Assembly (NCBI GenBank): GCA_017607445.1
Contig: JAEVHH010000001.1
Coordinates: forward strand, 4,774,001-4,838,000
Length of the DNA: 64,000 nucleotides
Source of the DNA: Histoplasma ohiense
Taxonomy: Eukaryota; Ascomycota; Eurotiomycetes; Onygenales; Ajellomycetaceae
Reading direction: 5' to 3'
The notes below the pieces were generated by a model. The model was not told where the DNA came from and did no database searches. It saw nothing but the letters and a program-made list of their open reading frames with translations. Position 1 is the first letter of the stretch. Every line of letters starts with the position of its first letter. The position numbers were made by a program, and so were the translations under genes. Positions 10,524 to 22,364 of this stretch are shown in pieces.

Positions 10524-12891
10524 ATGAATACCAGCAGGTTCAATACCACCCAGCCGTCGTACGATTTTATAGCCGGAGCTTCGTCGCCGTCTCTGTCCTC
10601 CGCCAGCGGTGGTGGTGGTGGTGGTAGTGGAAATGCGTCATTCAGACAGAGTATCCTCTCTGGGAAGCCACCAAAACCAGGTCAGTTTCACCTCTTGCGA
10701 TATTCCTGTATATTGAAATTGAACAAGTCGTTGATAAGCGAGTGGTAGATGCCGGAAACGAGGAGCTACGCGTGCAAATAAGCACCTTGCGATATGAGCT
10801 AGACAATTTGAAACAGGAGCGTGATCTTACAGCTCTTCACCATGAGAAGGGACTTCGCGAATTACAAATTAGAGCGGATGCTGACTTTAGAAGGGCACAG
10901 GTTGGATATTCTTTTCTTCTCTTTTCTTTCGATAGCGAGCAATCTGAATTCTCGGTTTCAACACACAAGTCTAACAACACGCGGCCTCAAATTAGGCAGC
11001 AGAGAGCAGTAGTAACAAAGCCCAGCATAAAATCGAGGCGCTCGCAGCCGAACTAAAAACGGTACAGGAGTCTACGATCAATGAGAAGGCAGCTTTTGAT
11101 AAACAAATACGAAGTTTGGAGGATCATAACCGGTCGCTCCAGGAAGAGATCGCCGATGCCCAATCCCAGCTGTCGGACCAGGAACGGCAATTTAAGCATC
11201 AGATTAATGAATTGGACGCAATTCGATCATCGCTTCAGAAAACCCTTGACGAAGTTCAGACCGACCTTCACCGGACGAAAGAAAGCCTGCAGATCGTTCA
11301 GGATAAATTAACTCAAAGGGAAGCCGATGCTGGGGCTCTCGAAAGTGAGAATATAAGGTTAAAATCGGAAGGAGCTGATTCGGAGACTCTCAATGTTCTA
11401 AAACGCGAACTTTCGGAGCAATTAGCCTATGTCAAGCGTTTGGAAGCCGAATTACGGCCACTACGGAAATCACAGAAAAATGTTGAGGTAGTGGAGGAAC
11501 AGAAAAAGGCACTTGAGAACCGGTTGCATCTCATGGAAGAGGTGGAGGTGGAACTTAGGAACGTGCAAATCCAAAATCAAGTTTTGGAGGATGAACGGAG
11601 GTCTTGGACCAATTTGCTACAGCCGGACGGCCAAGATCCTGAATTCGAGTCCCCGGAAGAGGTTGCACGAGCTCTTGTCCAAGCGCGCATTGAGAATGCA
11701 TCGCTGCTTAATAAAGTGGGCACTATTCAAACCGAGGTAGCCGAAAAGGCTGAGTTGGTACAAAACCTGGAAACGGAGAAATCGAATCTTCAAAAAGAGA
11801 TCGCAAAACTACGTGCAGGTGGCTCCGTTGGAAATAGCTTTGATTCTCGTGCGAAGACACGATTAGAACGCCAACGCACACTAGCAATGAGAGAAGTGGA
11901 ATATCTCCGTGCACAGCTAAAAACTTTCGACACAGAAGAAACTACGATGAACCCGGACGAGTCCAACTTGGATCAGCAAAAGTCTGACCACATAGCTCAC
12001 CTTGAAAACCTCCTCAGCGAGCATCGTGAAGAACTTCATAAGCTCCATGAAGAGCTATCAAAACAAGAAAAGCCACCCGCAGAGGATCCCAATGCTCCAC
12101 GCGGAACTAAACGCCCTCTGTCGCCAGCGGATAGTGACGCAGAAAATGAGAGGCTCGCTGTACTCATCCGGAAAAACCGCACTCTGCAAGACAGCCTTTC
12201 AAAAGCCGAACAATCAATAGAATTACGCACACGCGAACTCGAGGCTGTGAAATCCCACCTATCCACTCTCCAAGCCCAATCCCGAACACGCATCCTCGAA
12301 CTCCGCTCCAACCCCACTGCAGAAGCTGAGAAAGTCAAACTGTCCACTCTTGCGGTCCTCCGCGCGGAGAATCGCGACCTCCTGGCTCAGCTGCGCAACG
12401 AGCGCTCGAACGTCAAAATGGTACCCATCTCCACCCTCGAGAGCAAAGAGCTGGAGCTCCGCGAGATGGAGAAGACCGTTGCGGAAAAGGAGAAACGCAT
12501 GCGACGCTTAAAGGAGATATGGACTGCAAAATCGTCCGAATTCCGGGAAGCCGTGGCGTCAGTTCTTGGGTACAAGCTTGACTTTTTGCCCAATGGCCGC
12601 GTCCGCGTGACATCTATGTTCCATCTGTCTCCAGCCTACAGACACGGAGATCGCGATGCATCTCCCGATGCGCGGGGCCCTGGAAGCATGGGTGATGGAG
12701 AGGAGAATTCCATAATCTTTGATGGTGAAAATGGCACGATGAAGATCTCGGGTGGTCCGAACAGTCTATTTGCTATGGAGATTCGGAGTCTGATCAAGTT
12801 TTGGGTGGAGGAGCGGAAGGATATCCCTTGTTTCCTGGCGGCCATGACGCTTGATTTTTATGACAAGACGACGAGGGCTGCGAGAGTGTGA
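10524..12891 (+). CDS. MAD1: Spindle assembly checkpoint protein MAD1
   Basis: Coiled-coil scaffold that recruits and converts Mad2 at unattached kinetochores and docks on phosphorylated Bub1. Exons 10524-10680, 10749-10900 and 10996-12891 give 734 aa, the normal fungal length. A Ser/Gly-rich head of about 50 residues precedes a long heptad-rich coiled coil (roughly residues 55-600). The Mad2-binding motif is visible as RILELRSNP from residue 535. The Bub1-binding RLK motif is Arg607-Leu608-Lys609, followed by the conserved globular end (KEIWTAKSSEF, VLGYKLDF, RVRVTSMF). The second intron uses a weak GTTGGA donor. The assignment rests on the order of the coiled coil, Mad2-interaction motif, RLK and C-terminal domain. 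Confidence 0.93.
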
Positions 12892-14040
12892 GATTTCGGG
12901 ATGTATAATAATCAGTGACCATTTCTTTTTGCTCTTCTTTTTTGTGTCTCTTGATTCCCACGCGGTTTATTGCCATGACCTGATTTAGCGGATAGCCCGC
13001 TTTTTGATCCCGCCCGCAACGTTTTCACCATTCAGATAGATTGCTGTGTTTTTTTTATCCAACAGCCAATAGTCCCTTTAACCCTAGCCCTTCTTGGTTT
13101 CCATAAAGTTAATATTTAAGCTTTATGGAAAGTTTTGTTCGGGATGCTTTTAGCCCCATGGTCCCTGAATATGTCAGCTAGTTATCTTTCTTTATCTTTG
13201 CACTAACTATACAAGTTATGACGTACGCCACGGCGTTCAAGCACAATTTAATCTCTTCTAAATCAACGGTTCATGTTCACACGCACTTGAAAGCATGTAG
13301 GAAATATCAAGACCGTGGCCTGTTTTGTGTTTTTCCCTATATAGGTGGGCGTATTAATTTTTATTACATAGGCGTCGGACTACAAAAGAAACAAAAAGGA
13401 GAGACATGCGAGGAGAGAAAGCGATGGATGTGGAAGAACAAACAAAAAAAAAAAACGAGGATTAGCGAATACCTACAAGAATGGTGGAGGGAAAAGAGGG
13501 GATGGTGAGAAATGGCCCAAGAAAAAACTTGTGGCAGTTAGAGATTAATTTTATTAAATCTTCATGCTTTAGCAAGTTCGAAAAGTGACAAGCCGAAAAT
13601 CAAAAAGGAAAGGAAAGGAAAGGAGAGAAAAACCAGGTAATAAAAAGCCAAAGAACAAAAGTATAACCAGAGGGTAATAACGTGGTTCAAATGCGTGGTG
13701 ATGTGCATTAAACAAAAACAGGGGTATGAGGGGAATTCTTTATTGTTCCGTCCAATATGCATTCCGTTAAACCCGATTCTCTCCTGAAGGATGCAAAATT
13801 TCCCACATCACTCGGTGATTTTACGATTAGGATTTGTATCCTCGATCAAAGGAGATTTTTCCGGACAAAAAATAGTTTTGCTGCAGCGATGTGCACATGA
13901 TAGTTGGAAGGACGGCTTCGTACGGCGAAACATGTTGAAGACGATCATGTCGATCATTCTGAATCTCGGCATTGGCGAAACGGAACAAATAACTTTGATG
14001 CAGAAGAAAATAACAAAGAAAAAAAGAAAGTAGCATTTTT
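12892..14040. other. Convergent intergenic spacer
   Basis: This spacer lies between the 3' ends of MAD1 (+) and SYP1 (-). It is A/T-rich, with several short A runs and an AGGAA/GGAAA tandem around 13608-13625. No credible gene or structured RNA was recognised. Confidence 0.55.
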
Positions 14041-17000
14041 TTAATCAACAGAGGTATATCGCCCAGCTGCCAGTTTTCGTCGTGTGGACACTTCTTCCCA
14101 TGTCTTCGAGGTGGGCAAGTGTTCAGGTGAAGTCGCCACATTACTCGTCACCAGAGACTCATCGGCAAAGGGGTCGTCAGCCTTTTTCTCCTTCTGCTCG
14201 CTGGTAGAATTTTGAACACTGATACCCAATCTTTCTCCACTGTTGGCATTCGTGACATCGAATTTGGCATCGACTTTCCCCTTTCGGGGCCCACTTACTG
14301 TGGTTGAAAATCGAGCGAGGAATCGTTGGTCGCCTTCGCCGCCTATTTCCAACTCTGGTAGTTTCCATGTTACGGCTGATATCTTGCGGCGGAATGTAGC
14401 GCCGGTATTTGGATACATAACTGCTCCCGTAGCTCGAGCAACTTCTCGAGGCTGTTTGGTAGATTCGTCTTCTTGCGGGGATAGGTCCAGGTTGACAGTG
14501 AGAACAAGATTCTGAAGTGTGATACGTGTGGATGGCATTGCAGAAACGAAATTGGGGTTTATTGAGTAAGTAATGATAACGCTGGCTTGGAATTCTTCCA
14601 AATTCCAAACAGGGTTAAATATAACTGGGGAATAGGCGGATAAATTAGAAGGATCAAGATGTACTTGATATTTAAAAGCAACCGTAGGAGTCGGACGTGC
14701 GATAGTTGGAAGCGATATCAGATACTCTCCTTTCCTTTCCTCGTCGCCGAGCTCCTTTTCCTTCTCCTTGCCTTTTAAGGAATTTCCGGCTTCTGTTGCG
14801 AGGACAGGGTTTGCCGCAACCTTTTCTAAAATGTGGAAATTATTTAGGCGGACAAGCGTAGGATCAGAAGGGGCGTTGACGGTCGAGTTATACGTCAGAG
14901 CCAATTCTCCCACGACGAAAGAACGGGTCACTACGCCGTCAGAAAACCAAGCACTGACCGTTTCCACGATGGATGCATTGAGGCCAGGTTCGGGCATATC
15001 AGGATGTGAAACAGGCCCGGAAAGACTATGGAGGGTTTGTGATGAATTGATTGATGTTGTATCGGACAAGGTATGGTCATCGTGACTTCCAGGAGATGTC
15101 ACAGTCCTAGGAGTATACGATGGCGTGACAGGAGCTGGTCCAGCAACTAGGCCAGGAACTGGGCCCAAGCCTGAATCTTCGCCGGGTTGATTTGGGACGA
15201 AAATGGTGTTTCTAACGTCTCGACGCCCACGCAATGTTCCAACCCCACGAGATAGGCCTGATTGCTGTGCTTTCTATAACATCGAGTCAGCTTCGTAGTG
15301 TCTAAATAGCGAGCAACGACTCGACTCACCAATCGTAAGGTATTCGCCACCTCGTTCAGAGCCATTTTCGCTTCGCTTTCGTCCTCCTCGATAGGTTGGT
15401 CACGGATGGTGAGGTTAAGACTGGGCTCTTCGGTGCTAATCGTCTACAAGTCAGTTGAAACCCCCTCGAAAAGTAGAGAGGAAACATACGCTGCAGCTTC
15501 TCTTTGAATTCGAGATATTTCGTCAAGACTATCTGGCCGTTCGGAATATCCCTCAACGTCTATCTTGGGGGGCTGTAGAAAGTCAGCAAAACAGAGCGCG
15601 AAATTTGAGAAAGTAATCATCATACTTGGGCTGGGGTTGACGCTTGGTCTGTGGAGTTGACCTCCTTCGAGGGAATCTCCTGTTCGGTTTTCTCATCGGG
15701 AGAGACAGCACCGTTGGGAGTCGCTGGCCGCTGATGCGACGCTGAGATCGACTCGCTGCGAGCCGTCCCTCGAGGCGAGGAAGCAGGACGGCGCAGTGAC
15801 GGATCATCCCTCGAAGAAATAGGCGCTAGATAATCGCCAGTGTTGGGCTGCATATCGACTGGGTGAAAGTTTCGAGTCGCTTCCGGTTTTCGGAACGCCG
15901 TGAATGGAGACCGGAATTTCCTCTCTGGAGAACTTGCGCTCCCAGTTGAATGATGTACAATGCTCTTTCTTCGGCCCATGACAGTACCCAATCGCTTCAG
16001 GCCACCAAGCCTCATATGACCAACTGGCTCTGGTGCTATTTGTTGGTTAGATTTTTTTTCTTTTCCACAACGATCTCAGTACCGAAAAGTGATTACTCAC
16101 CAGGGCCAAGTCTATCTTGATTCGACCGACCGGAACGCTCGCTAGACGCATCGTCATGAATTCTAGGAGGCGGAGGTAAAGGCCCTGCGGCTGTTGATGC
16201 TGCTACTGCCACTGGATCCGGCCTAGATGATGGGGGTGAAGTAGTCGCAGGAGCATTCGATGTTCTCGATACCAGGGCCCTTCCACCCGTTACCTTTGTC
16301 ATAAACGCCATGATCTCTTCGTCGGTCTGAACGTTTAATAGCGCGTTAAGGCAACTCTCAGTGGATCGTCTTGTTCTTTCGATATGATCTGACTCATGAG
16401 TCTCGTACTGGGTGAGAAGGTCTCTGAGGTGGTTCAGGCGGTGTTCGTCAACAGCCTGTAGCTGTTCAAAGACAAAAGGCGCTCTCGATTCCCATTGTTG
16501 CGCCATCTCCTGCGCAGCGGAAACGGCACTCGAGTTTTTCGCAGCAGCCTTCGGACCCTTGTCTTTTAATTTGTCGGCCTTCTTCTTCGCAGATTCAACT
16601 TCCTTGGCCAGATTCGATAGTTCCTGCTGCATGGTTGAGAGGGATTTCATATCACTATTCCTGCTAGCATATTCCTTCAAAGGCCGCTCAACGTCCACCT
16701 CGATCGCATGCGAAAGGGTCTCATGGGATTCGGCTAAAATTTCAGTAGCAGCAAGGATGCGTTGCCAGGGAGTTTGAAAAACTCTAAAGAGGAATAAAAA
16801 TCCCGATTAACAACCTATTTAATGACCAACGTCGCACCGCTGGGCTAAATGCTTACCCCAACGCTGCGGAACCATCTTGCAGTGGCCGCCGCGCGAGCCT
16901 CCGAAGACCCAAAACATATGCATCTTCCACTCGTCGCCGTTCCTAGGTTAAGTTGTAAGTTTGCGCTCGGTATAAGTTCTGCTCAATAGCGCTCCATTGA

Positions 17001-17276
17001 GATCCGACAAAAAAATAAAAAATAAAAAATAAAAGGCGAGGGGTCAACAGTACCGAAAGCCAGTCCGCAATATCTGAATTTATCTTGTTAATCAATCGTA
17101 TGCGTTCAGTAAGGACGGATGAAGCATGGGTAGGGCTTAACGAGGGCTATTAACCAAAGCATTGTTCATTAGCAACGTCCAACCGACAAGACACACAAGT
17201 AAACCAAACATATCTCGTTCCCAGAGGCGTGTTTACTCACCACAATCGCCGGATACTCTTGTCGCGACAATTCCAT
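14041..17276 (-). CDS. SYP1: SYP1/FCHo-type endocytic adaptor (F-BAR plus mu-homology domain)
   Basis: Muniscin that marks early clathrin endocytic sites, bends membrane through its F-BAR domain and binds cargo through its C-terminal mu-homology domain. Eight exons: 17276-17241, 17146-17054, 16942-16857, 16783-16101, 16035-15626, 15572-15490, 15435-15330 and 15273-14041, for 909 aa. The N-terminus MELSRQEYPAI and the helix RIRLINKINSDIADWL are F-BAR landmarks (about residues 1-250). A Ser/Pro-rich linker follows, with PPKIDVEGYSERPDSLDEI and RRDVRNTIFVP. The muHD spans about residue 600 to the end. The start is fixed by agreement with the family N-terminus. The promoter is shared with the divergent kinase gene. 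Confidence 0.9.
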
Positions 17277-17871
17277 GATCAATACACGGAATAAATCCGA
17301 TGACGAATCCCGCGAAGCCGGTACAATCTATAAAAACATATCTGACAAATCTATGCGAGCGTAGCGGCGCACAGCAAGGATATACAAATGCAAATGCAAT
17401 TGCGTAGAGCAAAAGGAAAAGAAAAGAACGGGGGAAGATAGCAGGAGCGCCGCTCCGAACTGTGGTCGGAGGATGATGGTGATGGAGAGGAAGTTGGAGG
17501 AAGAAGTTCTCCTTTGCCCGATCGGGAACATCGCTGAGCGCCAAGACGAGGAAATGACGTTATCACGTGATATTTATATTTATCCATGGATGTCCCTTTT
17601 TGTCTGGTCCATCAAAATGAAAATGGGATAGATAGACCTTTGTTTATTCATCGGGCTGGCGTACGATTGCAATTCTCAAATACCACATCGATGTTCGTTA
17701 AAGAAGAAGCCCTATGGTCTTACGGATGCCACAGCTCATGATTCCAATGGCAATTATACTTTCATGATTCGTGCTACGCGACTAACACTCCCCCGCACCC
17801 GAAGCCATCCCGCTAGACATGTCACGCTACAAAAGCAAAATTGAAGCAAAATTGAAGAGCGAAACACAAAA
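17277..17871. promoter_or_regulatory. Divergent promoter region (SYP1 / CAK-like kinase)
   Basis: A 595-bp spacer between two divergent start codons, so it must contain both promoters. I see no additional coding sequence. It has no clear TATA box at a standard distance and no strong repeats. Confidence 0.5.
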
Positions 17872-18176
17872 ATGACATCCAATTCTGGCTGGAAGTCGGA
17901 TATCGGGTTTGCAGATCGCTTATCGAATCTAAGATTAATGTAAGTTCTTGGAACCTTCACTCGATGTCTCTGACGGGGTAGCAGCTGTGCTCAACTACAG
18001 GCTATCAACTATCCACGGTGAAAAGAATTGCGGCGTACCAACGTGCGGTGCCGTCCGCCAATTTCTCGGAAGCTCATGCAGAGGCAACGAAGCTAGAAAA
18101 TAATGCTTTCAGCCAGGCTCCAAGTAAAGTACGTTTTTCTCAGCCCGATCCGAAACATAGAAAGGCGGAGGGAAAA

Positions 18177-18209
<33 letters not shown>

Positions 18210-19730
18210 AACTAACTTGAAAAATAATGATATCATCCACAGGAACAGTATCAATCCGAATGTCAAAAGGCCATTGACGACCTGGATAATCGAGAGCAGC
18301 CCGCCTTCCCTATCAATGTGCCCGACGCCATTGACGATGAAAATGTAAACGAAGCGCCAGACACACACTCTCCCCCGGCCTCTGGCAGGAAAAAGATCGG
18401 CCCCTACGATAACGCCATATACCACCAAGAAGGCATATTCTCCGTGGTATACAAAGCGAAAACAAGCGCGGGAGCAACCGTGGCGCTTAAGCTGACCACG
18501 CCGCATATGATGTCACCGCCACACGACTCGAAACGCGAAGCGCGGATCCTCAGCGCCCTCTCAGACCCCAACGTCATCCCACTGCTCGACACCTTCACCG
18601 AACCAGGCGGCCACTTCATCCTCGTCTTCCCATTCATGCCCTTACACTTCGATGAGCTGCTGCACCGCAACGTGCTCTCGGCGCATCAAATCCGGCTGCA
18701 CCTGCGAGATCTCTTCCGCGCGCTCGCCTACGTCCATTCACAGGGGATCATCCATCGGGACGTCAAGCCGTCGAACATCCTCCTGCGCGACCCAAACGGG
18801 CCGGCGTATTTGGCCGACTTTGGAATCGCCTGGTCACCCGCCGACGAGGGCTCTGAAGACGCGGAGAAGAAAATCTCCGATGTTGGCACGACGTGCTACC
18901 GGCCTCCTGAGATCCTGTTTGGGGATAAGAAGTACGGCACTAGCCTTGATATGTGGGCAGCTGGCTGCGTGGTTGCGGAGGCGATGGATATCAACCACTG
19001 TCCACTTTTTGATGCGGGGGAGTTGGGGAGTGAACTGGCGTTGTTGCAGTCGATTTTTGTGAAGCTGGGGACGCCGAATGGAGAGTCATGGCCTGTGAGT
19101 TTGCTTCCCTTTTTTGATACTGGGGTAGATTTGTCGTTTGCCCCTCCTCTCTCTCCTTGTTCTTCTTCTCCTTGCCTATTTCACTTCCATTATTCTTCCT
19201 TTTTGAAAACGGGAAGCTAACAACAGCCCAACCGTGAAACGCAACACACGCAAAAAATAAAAAAGTCAAACAAAACCCTTCCCGATTGGGGAAAGATACA
19301 GTTCAAGGAGTATCCACCGAAACCGTGGACGGAAATACTAAGCGGCGCATCGTCCAACGGGCGCGATCTGGTCAGTAAACTGGTGCAGTATGAGAGCAGC
19401 GAGAGGCTGTCAGCTGCTGAGGTACGTGGACAACCATAAGAAAGGAAAAGAAGAAAAAGAGAGCATTCCCATCTTACAATAAGTATTGACAAACCTCACT
19501 CCAATCATGGTGCCTTTTTGTGGCAAAAAAACCGTGAGGGTTGCCAACACTTATAACCTGGCACTGCACATATATATATATATATATATATATATGTTCA
19601 ATCGCTTAGGATATACCAAACACCTAAGCGTCAAGAACGTAGCTAACAAGGCGAAAATAAAAACATGATAATCATATCATAGGCTTTGGAACATCCGTAC
19701 TTGAGCTTCGAGACAAGTGTGAAGCAATAA
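17872..19730 (+). CDS. CDK-like protein kinase, probable CDK-activating kinase (Csk1/Cak1 type)
   Basis: Ser/Thr kinase whose closest match from memory is the fungal Csk1/Cak1 group that phosphorylates CDK T-loops. Exons 17872-17939, 18026-18128, 18243-19094, 19227-19421 and 19683-19730 give 421 aa. The glycine loop is degenerate (HQEGIFSVVYKA), as in Cak1. Catalytic residues are Lys140 (VALKL), Asp230 (HRDVKPSN) and Asp249 (DFGIAW), with CYRPPEIL in the activation segment. No PSTAIRE-like cyclin helix is seen. The first splice acceptor (AAAAG at 18025) is non-standard but is the only one that keeps frame between two conserved-looking segments. Intron 2 contains A(n)(GA)n; the last intron contains a foldback element and (TA)n. 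The kinase fold is certain; the CAK role is inferred. Confidence 0.8.
18172..18210. repeat. A-run plus (GA)n microsatellite in kinase intron 2
   Basis: About 13 A residues followed by a GA dinucleotide tract occupy the middle of the kinase intron 18129-18242. A similar A(n)(GA)n tract lies in the EXO5 intron near 58269-58304. Confidence 0.85.
19479..19568 (+). mobile_element. Foldback MITE-like element, copy 2 (in kinase last intron)
   Basis: Arms at 19479-19500 and 19533-19554 are imperfect inverted repeats of each other. The 90-bp core aligns without gaps to the minus strand of 5511-5600, with 74 of 90 positions identical by hand count. Most differences are transitions, which suggests age or mild mutation. 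It lies in the intron 19422-19682, immediately upstream of a (TA)n tract. It has no coding capacity. Confidence 0.75.
19569..19596. repeat. (TA)n microsatellite
   Basis: A TA dinucleotide tract of about 13 units sits directly against the end of the second foldback element, inside the last intron of the kinase gene. Confidence 0.9.
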
Positions 19731-20311
19731 CAGATTATCCAGACGGAGAGATAATCCGACCTGATAATGTCGAGGTTTATCAGCCATGGCAGGGAGCTGT
19801 TTTCCTTTTTCCTTTTTTCTTTTTCCTCCTCGGCAAACGATGGAATCGTACCGCGGAGATATACTCATTTACATCATAAGTTCTGAAGATTCATTTCTGC
19901 CATAATCATTCGTCATTTTGAGCCCTCTTGTCCTTACCCGCTGCTGCTTCCTGCTGGCTGTGCATTCCATTTCTCCCACGGTATCTCATCCTGCGAAAGC
20001 TCCGTTTCCGCCTCTCTTGGATTGGCACTTGAGAATCATCGAAAAAAAATGTATCTCAACTCCCATATATAGTATTTTTTGGATGGTTGTTTATTTAACT
20101 TTCGCAGGATGTGATCGCGAACATTTCTCGAGAAAAGTGGAGCTGAAACCCGCCCAATAACAGGTCACACGGGGGATTTTTACCTTTTTTGTTCTGTTTT
20201 TGTTTTTATCTCGCGTTTTTGTTTGACGCCTGTGGATATTAGGGATGGATAAATTACGAAATTTACACACGGCCAGGGAGCCACAAGGCTTGTATAGATT
20301 TGTTTACGGAG

Positions 20312-20327
20312 TACGGAGTACTCCGTA
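20312..20327. promoter_or_regulatory. 16-bp perfect palindrome TACGGAGTACTCCGTA
   Basis: The two 8-bp halves TACGGAGT and ACTCCGTA are exact reverse complements. A further TACGGAG copy immediately precedes it (20305-20311). It could be a dimer-binding site or the scar of a repeat end. A partial relative (ACGGAGTACTGTGTA) occurs at about 2145-2160. Confidence 0.6.
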
Positions 20328-21526
20328 GTGATATTACATTGCATTATTGCATGACATACGGATATGCACTTCAAAACCGCATTCTCATGGTAATCATTTT
20401 ACAAGTGGCTGTTACCTATGCTATGCTCATTGATGATGCCTATTTTTTCAGGGGGGTTCAGTACAAAGGTGATTTACTCGCCATCTATAACTTAACCTCA
20501 CACATTGTTCCAAGGCAGGAAGCCTATTAGCTTTCCACGCTGTTAAATATAAATTCAAGGTAATTTACTAGGGCGGGAATGAACTTTTGCAATACGCCTC
20601 CGCACAGAGGACAAAACCCTCTCTCTCCATAGATTGTTTAGTGCCCTAGAGAATGCCAGGCCCCGGAGCCCCGCGGCATCAGATGGAATGAAAGATGGGG
20701 TGTTCATGATCGCAGCGGCATCCAGGTCGATGCACCCTGTCCTGGTGTCAGCACGCGTCGATCCTTTGCTCGACTGGGGCCTGGTTGGCGAGATGTTCAT
20801 GCAACCATATCCGTACATTCGTGTGGTTTGGTTACATGCATTCGTCCATACTTGCGGAACGAAAAAAATGACGACGGGTGGCGGTGCAACATCGATAAGA
20901 AGAAGAGGAAGAAGCAGAGGGAGAAGAATGCTAGTTTCCTCTGTCCTTATCCTGAGATGGACCGAGGGTGCAGGGCTTGCCGTCTAATATTGTCATCATC
21001 CTCGCCGTCAGCAAGGAACAGATCTCGTCAGCCTGTCCCAGCACCATCGCCATCACGGGTTCTTCATACTTCCAACCTCGAACTTCAAACAAGAACCCGG
21101 TGCATTCAACAATACATAATCAGGGCCGAAGGGGTCCCTGCAACAAGAACAGCGAACCGGCGAACAACCAGATCATAAAAAGAAAACGACTCAAGATTAT
21201 TACTCGCCAGATCTCCTCGCCCTCTGATCCCGTCCCAACGCCAGCCAGGACGAATACGAGCTGCCTTGTCCAAGATGCCCCTGAGTGGGCCCAGTTTAAA
21301 ATTTAGGTACCTGGCGCCAATGCCCGAAGCAGGCCAGAGAGGCGGGGCCAGTGGACTGCCCACTTCCCAGCCATGGAGTTCGTTGGCTGACAGGACCGGC
21401 CTGTTTGAGATGCCACCAGGAACGGGCGGGCGAACTTGAAGGGGAGATGAACGAAGGACGACAACAGAGGCCTGACTGGCTGGCTGTTTTTGCTTCGGGT
21501 ACTTTGTTTCGCTCCGTTTCCTGTGT

Positions 21527-21553
21527 GATCAGAATGATCAGAACGATCAGAAC
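21527..21553 (+). repeat. Three tandem copies of GATCAGAAY
   Basis: Three consecutive 9-bp units, differing only at the last base, lie about 810 bp before the SH3-protein ATG. Their function is unknown. Confidence 0.8.
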
Positions 21554-21888
21554 CCACTGTTTGCTGGGGAGGATTCCAGTCGACGAAGAAGAAAGAAGCA
21601 CTCCCGCCATCCTGACCTTGTCTCATTGCTCAGCGTGTGAGCATTGGGCATGGCGATGGCTGTGGAGTCGTTTCCCGTCACTGTTGAGCCCTCGCTTGAA
21701 GATGTTGCTCGTCATTTCGCCCGCCGGCAGCCGGTCCTTGGCTGGCTCAGCCTGCTTTCCCTGTCGCTTGCCTGAGTCCCTTGTCCTCTCTTCTCATCTC
21801 CTCTCTCCTCTCTCTCACCTCCCGTCCCCTGCTCCGTTTTGAAGGCCCCGTCTATCTTTCCCTCCCCACGTTCCTTTCCATTCGAATA

Positions 21889-21945
21889 TTCATTCATTCA
21901 TTCATTCATTCATTGCTTGTTGCTTGTTGCTTGTTGCTTGCCTGG
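21889..21945. repeat. ATTC tandem followed by GCTTGTT tandem
   Basis: Six ATTC-type units run directly into three to four GCTTGTT-type units, within the probable 5' leader of the SH3-protein gene. Confidence 0.85.
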
Positions 21946-22364
21946 TTGCTCGTTGTCTTTCTTTCTTCTCGCTCTTCGCGAGTCATACCAGCCAGGTTCC
22001 CACAGTCATTCCCCATTCCCCAGACGGCTCTTCCTCCACGAGAGAAGTTTGGACTGCTGTACCTGGACGGACGGACAATCATATCAGCTCGCAGCTTGGG
22101 TTTTTTGGTTTTCTTTGATTTTTTATTTTTTGGTTCCTTTTTACGATTTCAGACATACGATCGGTTTGTTTGTTCATGTAATTATTTCGATAGATCGACA
22201 CCATCGTCGATCGTCCTCGCCCTGACCAACGTCCTCGACCTTCGCGCGCGCACTGGTTTGCTGCAAACTACGTCGGTTTCATTCATTCCCTTCATTCTTT
22301 GTATATCGACCTACATCTGTCTGGGGGTTGTATTAATATCAACCTCACGTCACCTATCATCACA

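Larger units (their letters stand above)
19731..22364. other. Long intergenic region / leader of the SH3-protein gene
   Basis: No gene is supported in these 2.6 kb. They hold a 16-bp perfect palindrome (20312-20327), a 9-bp element repeated three times (21527-21553), a pyrimidine-rich CT stretch (about 21790-21860), and an ATTC tandem followed by a GCTTGTT-type tandem (about 21889-21940). Open frames such as 21351-21842 have biased composition and no family motifs. The pyrimidine-rich part close to the ATG at 22365 probably belongs to a long 5' leader; this is inference from composition. Confidence 0.5.

Noticed and set aside
21351..21842. 163-codon frame upstream of the SH3 gene
   Set aside because: Biased composition ending in a pyrimidine-rich leader, with no domain or conserved pattern recognised.
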